From positions 1 to 41,261 of the forward strand of contig CAMCAY010000017.1 in assembly GCA_945872815.1 (NCBI GenBank): a DNA stretch of 41,261 nt, read 5' to 3'. Position numbers and translations under genes: made by a program. The notes beneath the pieces are model-generated. The model made no database searches and was not told where the DNA came from. It saw only the letters and a list, made by a program, of their open reading frames with translations. How positions within the stretch are numbered: the first letter of the stretch is position 1; each line of letters begins with the position of its first letter. Positions 35,643 to 41,261 of this stretch are shown here, one piece after another. The stretch is from Chitinophaga pinensis. GTDB taxonomy: Bacteria > Bacteroidota > Bacteroidia > Chitinophagales > Chitinophagaceae.

Positions 35643-36185
35643 ATGATTTACATTAAAAAATATCATTCATTTCTCCGATTAGTATTTATTTATCTTACTG
35701 GAATAACATTTTTTTTCCTGTTCAATAATGCTACTTGTAAATATTCCTTTAAAGACACTTCTCCCATTCCTGTAGAAGTTGAAAATTTCAGGGTCAACTA
35801 TCTTGAAAATAAAGCCGAATATGTCAACACTCAATTAAGTCCCAATCTGACAGAAAAATTAAAACAAAAAATCATTAACACCACCCGACTCAGACAAACA
35901 AATGCTGATGATGCAGACTATGACATCAGTGGTTATCTTTCACAGTATTATACAAGTACGATCAGTATTTCCGGGCAGAACTCTAGCGGTAACAGGTTGA
36001 CTGTTGGATTTCATTTGATTTTTAAAAACAATCTGGATGAGAAAAAAAATTTCGAATCCGACATTACCAGAACTTTTGATTTCGATGCCAATCTAAGTTT
36101 AACTCAGGCAGAAGCATCACTAAACAATGATATTGTAAAAAACCTGACAGATGAAATTTTTAATAAAATATTCTCTAACTGGTAA
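35643..36185 (+). CDS. lptE: LPS assembly lipoprotein LptE
   Basis: This 180-residue outer-membrane protein is the likely LptE partner of the LptD lipopolysaccharide translocon. A hydrophobic N-terminal segment (about residues 12-28) ends at NNATCKYSF, where C33 may be the lipid-modified residue, although the preceding Thr is unusual in a lipobox. PIPVEVENFRVNYLENKAEY, LSPNLTEKLKQKIIN and DYDISGYLSQYY follow the Bacteroidota LptE pattern. It lies 29 bp after the activator gene and 72 bp before the next gene. Confidence 0.83.
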   Translation: MIYIKKYHSFLRLVFIYLTGITFFFLFNNATCKYSFKDTSPIPVEVENFRVNYLENKAEYVNTQLSPNLTEKLKQKIINTTRLRQTNADDADYDISGYLSQYYTSTISISGQNSSGNRLTVGFHLIFKNNLDEKKNFESDITRTFDFDANLSLTQAEASLNNDIVKNLTDEIFNKIFSNW

Positions 36186-36257
36186 ATTTAATAACCTTAA
36201 ATATTTACAAACTCACTCTATCATTGCCTTTTGAAAATATTAAATTAGTTTTGAAGT

Positions 36258-36947
36258 ATGCAGCAACAGGAAGTTTTCAATAAATTGTTCAATAAGAAAT
36301 GGGGAGATCCTTCCGCAGGAGAATTTTTACAAAATGAAATTGATTCCTATCCGTATTTCAGCATTCCTTATTTTTTCATACTGAAACAAACGAACAAGAA
36401 TCATGAGCACTATTCAACATTTGCTGCAAACGCATCCGTTCATTTTAATAATGCTTATTGGTTAAATATACTTTTAAATAAAAAACTTTTTCTTGATGAC
36501 AGTAATTTAATCAAGGAAAAATCTAAACAGGAAGGGACTTCAACAATAGACCCGTCTAATAAAGTGCATAAAAATGATGAATTGTTATTTGAGCCTCTGC
36601 ATACAACCGACTACTTTGCTTCCCAAGGAATAAAATTAAGCGAGGAAGCTCTAGGTAATGACAAACTGGGAAAACAGCTTAAAAGCTTCACAGATTGGCT
36701 AAAAACCATGAAAAAAATAAATGGAGAAAAACTCCCTGAAATTACAGGTCCGGTAGATTCAGCCGTTTTAAAAATGGCTGAAAACAGTAACATTGAGACC
36801 TCCGTTGACACTGAAGCAATGGCAGAAGTATTTATCCAACAAGGAAAAATATCAAAAGCAATAGAGATATATCAAAAATTAAGTTTGCAAAATCCTTCCA
36901 AAAGTGTTTTCTTTGCAAAAAAAATAGATTCATTAAAAAAATCTTAA
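36258..36947 (+). CDS. protein with C-terminal TPR-like motif
   Basis: This 229-residue cytoplasmic protein has no signal peptide. The C-terminal 40 residues (SVDTEAMAEVFIQQGKISKA then IEIYQKLSLQNPSKSVFFAK) form one helical TPR-like repeat. The N-terminal part is Asn/Lys/Phe-rich with an aromatic patch (SYPYFSIPYFFILKQTNKN). It occupies the usual place of a conserved gene between lptE and secG in Bacteroidota, but its function is unknown. It ends 10 bp before secG, so the two are likely co-transcribed. Confidence 0.75.
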   Translation: MQQQEVFNKLFNKKWGDPSAGEFLQNEIDSYPYFSIPYFFILKQTNKNHEHYSTFAANASVHFNNAYWLNILLNKKLFLDDSNLIKEKSKQEGTSTIDPSNKVHKNDELLFEPLHTTDYFASQGIKLSEEALGNDKLGKQLKSFTDWLKTMKKINGEKLPEITGPVDSAVLKMAENSNIETSVDTEAMAEVFIQQGKISKAIEIYQKLSLQNPSKSVFFAKKIDSLKKS

Positions 36948-36957
36948 TATTTATAAT

Positions 36958-37317
36958 ATGTTAGTTGTATTTGGAATTTTAATCATTATCGCTTGTTTAA
37001 TTTTAGGTTTCATTGTGTTGATTCAAAACCCAAAAGGGGGTGGTTTATCCGGAACCTTTGGCGGAGTTGGAAATCAATTGATGGGTGTAAAGCAAACTAC
37101 AGATGTTCTTGAAAAAGGCACTTGGATTTTCGCAGCAGCTGTAGGCATCCTGTGCATGATCTCCCCTGCTTTTATACCAAAAGAAGGAACTGATAAAGGA
37201 GACGATTTGATAAAGGGAATTTCAACTACCCCTCAACAAAAAACAGTTGCACCTCAAACAACACCTGCTAACACAACGCAGATGCCAGGAACGAGCAATG
37301 CAGATTCTGGAAAATAA
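36958..37317 (+). CDS. secG: preprotein translocase subunit SecG
   Basis: SecG is the third subunit of the SecYEG channel. The 119-residue protein has two membrane helices (about residues 2-21 and 53-72) joined by the diagnostic IVLIQNPKGGGLSGTFGG loop. The C-terminal 45 residues are a disordered Thr/Pro/Gln-rich tail, longer than in E. coli but common in Bacteroidota. A strong terminator follows at 37341, ending the miaB-to-secG gene string. Confidence 0.95.
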   Translation: MLVVFGILIIIACLILGFIVLIQNPKGGGLSGTFGGVGNQLMGVKQTTDVLEKGTWIFAAAVGILCMISPAFIPKEGTDKGDDLIKGISTTPQQKTVAPQTTPANTTQMPGTSNADSGK

Positions 37318-37340
37318 TTCCAATTGTTAAATATATTTAG

Positions 37341-37369
37341 CCTCGCAATTAATAATTGCGAGGTTTTTT
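37341..37369 (+). terminator. rho-independent terminator after secG
   Basis: The stem CCTCGCAATT / AATTGCGAGG has an AAT loop and a run of six T. It lies 23 bp after the secG stop and separates that gene string from mltG. Confidence 0.9.
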
Positions 37370-37403
37370 ATTATAACTTGTAATAAAATTTATTTATAAA
37401 ATA

Positions 37404-38423
37404 ATGAGCGCTTTTCTTAAGATAATAATTGCCCTAATTGTTATTCTAGGCATTTATTTTTCATGGAATATTGCTGGTCCAGTAGTATCAGCCCCAAAAG
37501 AAAAATATTTTTATATAACCACAGGCAGCAATTTTGAAGAAGTAAAATCAGCTTTAGTAGAGAGAAATGTAATTAGTAATTCATTTTTCTTTGAATGGAT
37601 CTCGAAGCTTTTGAATTATCCTTCCCATATCAAACCAGGTCGCTACGAATTTACAAATGGAAGCAATCTAATTAGTTTGGTTAGAAAATTAAAATCCGGT
37701 AATCAAAAGGCAGTTAGACTTGTTTTGACAAAATTGAGAACAAAAGAAGATTTTGCTAAAAAAATCGGAGAAAATTTTGAAACCGACTCTCTTGAAGCTA
37801 TCAAATTTTTGTTATCCAATGATTCATTGGCTCCATATCATCTTGATACCAATACTGTTATGAGTATTATAATCCCTAATTCATATTTACTATGGTGGAA
37901 TGGCTCTTTCTCCAAAATTTTCAAAAGACTTAAAACGCAACATGATTATTTCTGGGAAGGAAAAAGAGTTGAAAAAGCAAAACGATTAGGAATGAGTCCT
38001 GAAGCTATTTATACATTGGCAAGCATTGTGGAAGAAGAAACTAACATGGAAAAAGATAAACCTAAAGTGGCCAGTGTTTATATCAATCGATTAAAAAAAG
38101 GAATGAAACTGGAAGCTGATCCAACAGTTAAATATGCTATGCGACAATTTGAACTGAAAAGAATTTTAAATGGTCATCTTTCATACTCATCGCCTTATAA
38201 TACATATACCCAAAAAGGATTACCCCCGGGACCAATTTGCACCCCCTCCATCAATACAATTGATGCCGTACTGGATGTCCCCGAAACTGATTATATTTTT
38301 TTTGTTGCAAAACCTGATTTCAGTGGTTATTCCAATTTTTCAAATAATTATAATGAACACTTAAAATATGCAAAGCTTTACCAACAAGCCCTTGACAAGC
38401 TGTTAACTCTTTCATCAAAATAA
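37404..38423 (+). CDS. mltG: endolytic transglycosylase MltG
   Basis: MltG is a membrane-anchored lytic transglycosylase that cuts nascent peptidoglycan and sets glycan strand length. The 339-residue protein has an N-terminal helix (about residues 5-24), a LysM-like region (GSNFEEVKSALVERNVI) and the YceG domain. The catalytic Glu is E210 in YTLASIVEEETN. KLEADPTVKYAMR and SPYNTYTQKGLPPGPICTPS are hallmark segments. It functionally complements the class A PBP encoded upstream. A TTG-started membrane protein gene begins 8 bp after its stop. Confidence 0.96.
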   Translation: MSAFLKIIIALIVILGIYFSWNIAGPVVSAPKEKYFYITTGSNFEEVKSALVERNVISNSFFFEWISKLLNYPSHIKPGRYEFTNGSNLISLVRKLKSGNQKAVRLVLTKLRTKEDFAKKIGENFETDSLEAIKFLLSNDSLAPYHLDTNTVMSIIIPNSYLLWWNGSFSKIFKRLKTQHDYFWEGKRVEKAKRLGMSPEAIYTLASIVEEETNMEKDKPKVASVYINRLKKGMKLEADPTVKYAMRQFELKRILNGHLSYSSPYNTYTQKGLPPGPICTPSINTIDAVLDVPETDYIFFVAKPDFSGYSNFSNNYNEHLKYAKLYQQALDKLLTLSSK

Positions 38424-38431
38424 AATAACAA

Positions 38432-39400
38432 TTGACAAAATTTGAGAGAATATTAATCACAAAAACTCCGCTTGCCTATATAATAAACAAATGCAAGCAT
38501 ATTTATCCTCCGGGTTTCGAAGGGGTCCCGTTATATGATGTCATTCGTTTTTTTTACAAACAAATAAAAACACATGGTTTGACAGAAAGGGCTTCTGCTA
38601 TTTCTTATAATTTTATAATGGCCATACCTCCTTCCCTATTATTTGTTTTTACGCTTATTCCCAATCTCCCTTTCATTTCAAAAAAAGCCATTAGAACTCA
38701 ATTAAACAGAATGATTCTGGATATAGTACCCTCCAGAGTTTACAATAAAGAATTGATAAGATTTGTAGATTCTTTTATTTATGATAATAAAATCGGATTA
38801 CTATCTTTTGGGCTGTTGGTTGCACTGTATTTTGCATCAAATGCCATGATGGGATTGATTCGGTCCTTCAATCGAAAAAATTATATCGGCTTTGAAAAGC
38901 GGATGGGAATTGCCAAAAGATGGGTGGCCATCAAACTAACCATGCTGATTTTCTCATTATTTGTCGGTTATTTTTTATTATTGATTTCCCAGGGTGCCAT
39001 TTTAAAATTGATGGTTAAAAATCAGGAATGGAGGGATATTATTTCCAATACCAGGTGGATTTTCATCATTTTTCTTATCTTTTTTGCAATAGGATTTATT
39101 TTTAAATATGCTCCGTCTGTTGAAAAGAGGTGGAAACTGAATTCTCCGGGAACGATCACCACCACTTTTTTAAGCATTCTCTCCTCTTTTGGATTTTCTT
39201 ATTTTGTAACCAATTTCAGCAAATACAATGTATTGTATGGTTCTATCGGAACTATCATGATGATCATGGCATTGATTTATATCAATTCACTGGCTATCTT
39301 AATTGGATTTGAATTGAATGTAAGTATCAACTCCCTAAAAATTATTGCATATCAAAGAAAAGAATCAGGGAAAAAGAAAAATGATGTCAAGGTGAAATAA
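38432..39400 (+). CDS. YihY/BrkB family membrane protein
   Basis: The start is a TTG at 38432. The 322-residue inner-membrane protein has about six helices. The family motif LTERASAISYNFIMAIPPSL is at about residues 50-69, followed by LLFVFTLIPNLPF. Later segments FGLLVALYFASNAMMGLIRS and YGSIGTIMMIMALIYINSLA also fit. YihY/BrkB proteins were once called RNase BN, but that is not supported. Transport is suspected and the substrate is unknown. It follows mltG by 8 bp and ends with a basic tail (KESGKKKNDVKVK). Confidence 0.9.
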   Translation: MTKFERILITKTPLAYIINKCKHIYPPGFEGVPLYDVIRFFYKQIKTHGLTERASAISYNFIMAIPPSLLFVFTLIPNLPFISKKAIRTQLNRMILDIVPSRVYNKELIRFVDSFIYDNKIGLLSFGLLVALYFASNAMMGLIRSFNRKNYIGFEKRMGIAKRWVAIKLTMLIFSLFVGYFLLLISQGAILKLMVKNQEWRDIISNTRWIFIIFLIFFAIGFIFKYAPSVEKRWKLNSPGTITTTFLSILSSFGFSYFVTNFSKYNVLYGSIGTIMMIMALIYINSLAILIGFELNVSINSLKIIAYQRKESGKKKNDVKVK

Positions 39401-39432
39401 TTTGGTTCACTTAAAATTTGATGGCTATCCTT

Positions 39433-39463
39433 TTGGTCAATCCCTTAATTCAAAGTATTTTCG
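39433..39463 (+). promoter_or_regulatory. promoter for lpdA
   Basis: A TTG at 39433-39435 and TATTTTCG at 39456-39463 are spaced by 20 bp, close to the Bacteroidota TTG-N19-21-TAnnTTTG pattern with one mismatch in the -7 box. The start codon at 39490 is 26 bp further on. Confidence 0.5.
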
Positions 39464-39489
39464 CAAACGTAATATAAAACTACATTTTT

Positions 39490-40878
39490 ATGGCATACGA
39501 CGTTATCGTTTTAGGAAGCGGGCCAGGTGGTTACCCTGCCGCAATCAGAGCTAGTCAATTAGGCAAGAAAGTTGCTATTGTTGAAAGAGAAAGTCTTGGC
39601 GGTATCTGCCTGAACTGGGGCTGTATTCCTACAAAAGCCTTATTGAAAAGTGCTCAGGTTTATGAATATGCAAAACATGCTGCTGATTACGGAATTACTA
39701 TAGACAAAGCAACTGCCGATTTTGTAAATGTTATCAAACGCAGTCGTGGTGTTGCCGACAAAATGAGTAAGGGTATTCAATTTCTTATGAAGAAAAATAA
39801 GATAGATGTAATCATGGGCACGGGGAAATTGATAAGTGGAACAAAATTGGAAGTGACCGCAGCAGACAATAGTAAGCAAATACTTGATGCTAAAAATATC
39901 ATCATTGCCACAGGTGGTCGCGCCAGACAATTACCAACCATGCCCATTGACGGTAAAAAAATAATTGGATACAGAGAAGCAATGTCGTTACCGACACAAC
40001 CAAAAAGCATGATCATTTGTGGTAGTGGTGCAATAGGAAGCGAGTTCGCTTACTTCTACAATAGCATGGGCACTCAGGTAACTATCGTAGAATTTTTACC
40101 TCGAATTGTTCCAGTTGAAGATGAAGATATCAGCAAGGAAATGGAGAAACAATTCAAAAAGCAAGGAATGACCATTATGACAAACAGTGAAGTAACAAAG
40201 GTGGACACTTCCGGTAACGGAGTGAAAGCTACTGTGAAAACTGCTTCTGGCGAAGTTGTTTTGGAAGCAGATATTCTATTAAGCGCTGTGGGAGTTGTTG
40301 CTAACATTGAAAATATCGGACTTGAATCTTTAGGAGTTAAAACTGATAAAGGCAAAATCATTGTTGATGCAAATCAACAAACAAACATACCTGGATTGTA
40401 TGCAATTGGCGATTGCACTCCTGGACAAGCTTTGGCACATGTGGCTGCAAAAGAAGGAATCAATGCAGCTGAACATTTAAGTGGTCATAAACCAGAACCA
40501 ATGGATTATAACAATATTCCTGGTTGTACTTATACCAGTCCTGAAATTGCTTCAGTTGGATATACTGAGAAAGCAGCCAAAGAAGCTGGATATGAAATAA
40601 AAGTGGGTAAATTTCCATTCATAGCAAGTGGTAAGGCAGTGGCAGGTGGAGCAACGGACGGCTTTGTCAAAGTTATCTATGACGCTAAATACGGAGAATT
40701 TTTAGGTTGCCACATGATTGGAAACAATGTTACCGAAATGATAGCCGAAGCAGTAGTTGCCCGCAAACTGGAAACAACTGCTCATGAGATTTTAAATGCG
40801 GTTCATCCCCACCCTACAATGAGTGAAGGCTTGAAAGAAGCTACTGCTGCAGCTTATGGAGAGGCCATAGACATTTAA
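39490..40878 (+). CDS. lpdA: dihydrolipoyl dehydrogenase
   Basis: This 462-residue FAD-dependent E3 component of 2-oxoacid dehydrogenase and glycine-cleavage complexes oxidises dihydrolipoamide and reduces NAD. The FAD motif GSGPGG is at residues 9-14. The redox disulfide is C40/C45 in GGICLNWGCIPTKA. The NAD-binding motif is GSGAIGSE, the second FAD motif is YAIGDCTPGQALAH, and the catalytic His-Glu is H441/E446 in VHPHPTMSE. Length is typical. No lipoyl-complex gene is adjacent, so it may serve several complexes. It has its own promoter and terminator. Confidence 0.97.
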   Translation: MAYDVIVLGSGPGGYPAAIRASQLGKKVAIVERESLGGICLNWGCIPTKALLKSAQVYEYAKHAADYGITIDKATADFVNVIKRSRGVADKMSKGIQFLMKKNKIDVIMGTGKLISGTKLEVTAADNSKQILDAKNIIIATGGRARQLPTMPIDGKKIIGYREAMSLPTQPKSMIICGSGAIGSEFAYFYNSMGTQVTIVEFLPRIVPVEDEDISKEMEKQFKKQGMTIMTNSEVTKVDTSGNGVKATVKTASGEVVLEADILLSAVGVVANIENIGLESLGVKTDKGKIIVDANQQTNIPGLYAIGDCTPGQALAHVAAKEGINAAEHLSGHKPEPMDYNNIPGCTYTSPEIASVGYTEKAAKEAGYEIKVGKFPFIASGKAVAGGATDGFVKVIYDAKYGEFLGCHMIGNNVTEMIAEAVVARKLETTAHEILNAVHPHPTMSEGLKEATAAAYGEAIDI

Positions 40879-40902
40879 TATATCAGACTGCAAAATTTCA
40901 TT

Positions 40903-40930
40903 AACCCGATATAAAATTGTCGGGTTTTTT
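40903..40930 (+). terminator. rho-independent terminator after lpdA
   Basis: The stem AACCCGA / TCGGGTT has a 10-base AT-rich loop and a run of T, 24 bp after the lpdA stop. Confidence 0.8.
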
Positions 40931-40983
40931 AATGCTGTTCAAATTATTTTTTTAATTTTTACTATTTACTTTTAAATTATATT

Positions 40984-41261
40984 TTGTCCGAAATAAATAT
41001 CATATTGTCCATTCTGGAGACGCTTAAAAAAGAAAAGCCTGATAATGTTTTCATTAACAGTATACACAATCAATTCTGTAACAGAGGTGGACTTAGTAAA
41101 AAGCAATTGGAAGGTTTACAATTAGCAGCCAAAAAATCGAAAAATGTCTCACCTGCTAAAATTGCTACTCTTGAAGCAATTATCAAGAAGAAACCTACAA
41201 GATACAAATCTGAAATAATTAAAAAATTACCTGAGGAAAATAAAGATGAATCAATTGAAGT
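40984..41261 (+). CDS. start of an unidentified helical protein (partial)
   Basis: The frame is open from 40933 to the window end. The likely start is TTG 40984, giving MSEINIILSILETLKKEK followed by NVFINSIHNQFCNRGGLSKK and QLEGLQLAAKKSKNVSPAKI. About 92 residues are present. They are Lys-rich and helical, with repeated short amphipathic stretches and no signal peptide. The family is not recognised. The 3' end lies outside the window. Confidence 0.6.
   Translation, partial: MSEINIILSILETLKKEKPDNVFINSIHNQFCNRGGLSKKQLEGLQLAAKKSKNVSPAKIATLEAIIKKKPTRYKSEIIKKLPEENKDESIE

Overview
This AT-rich window comes from a chromosome of the phylum Bacteroidota, most likely of the family Chitinophagaceae or a close relative. 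That placement is inferred from several features. There are two secreted proteases with type IX secretion (T9SS) C-terminal domains and a PorW/SprE-like T9SS protein. The gene order miaB - sigma-54 activator - lptE - TPR gene - secG is present. Several genes are preceded by the Bacteroidota -7 promoter box TAnnTTTG, and Shine-Dalgarno sequences are largely absent. No rRNA, tRNA, CRISPR array, prophage or intact insertion sequence was seen.

Layout. 1-3.8 kb: the tail of a secreted protein cut by the window edge, a 645-bp gene-poor gap holding a possible frameshifted peptide gene, then an SDR oxidoreductase, a CDGSH iron-sulfur protein, a DUF1543 protein, rlmH and a GNAT acetyltransferase. 3.7-9.2 kb (minus strand): a large TPR protein resembling PorW/SprE followed by a class A penicillin-binding protein. 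9.4-11.1 kb: a one-helix membrane protein resembling the N-terminus of M23 peptidases, AtpZ-like and AtpI-like proteins without ATP synthase genes, and an SprT-like metalloprotein. 11.1-14 kb (minus): an acyl-CoA carboxylase beta subunit, RNase HI and a rhodanese-thioredoxin fusion. 14.3-20 kb: two large secreted metalloproteases of different families (M12B and M43) that share a near-parallel ~370-residue C-terminal half. 20-24 kb: a universal stress protein, a PNPOx-like flavin protein, an OB-fold/YceI pair, a small secreted protein and a queuosine-precursor transporter. 24-27 kb (minus): phosphohexomutase, pcm and a small membrane protein. 27-32 kb: a DUF2279 protein and a membrane iron-sulfur protein, whose apparent CCG-domain partner lies 1.9 kb downstream beyond a two-gene minus-strand block (ATP-grasp, LysE). 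32-37.3 kb: a repeat-rich spacer, then the miaB to secG gene string. 37.4-41.3 kb: mltG, a YihY/BrkB membrane protein, lpdA and the start of another gene.

Common themes are envelope biogenesis (PBP1A-type enzyme, MltG, LptE, SecG, PorW/SprE), T9SS cargo, and RNA modification (RlmH, MiaB, queuosine-precursor uptake).

The most unusual non-coding structure is a family of short palindromes. Two are identical copies (11851 and 24103) that sit just after stop codons. A third (32163) keeps the same hairpin through paired base changes, and lies beside a 16-unit 7/8-bp repeat array whose first unit contains a stop codon. I found no clear evidence of a wholly new multi-gene system. The strongest leads are the palindrome family, the split membrane iron-sulfur complex, the shared protease tail and the orphan AtpZ/AtpI-like pair.
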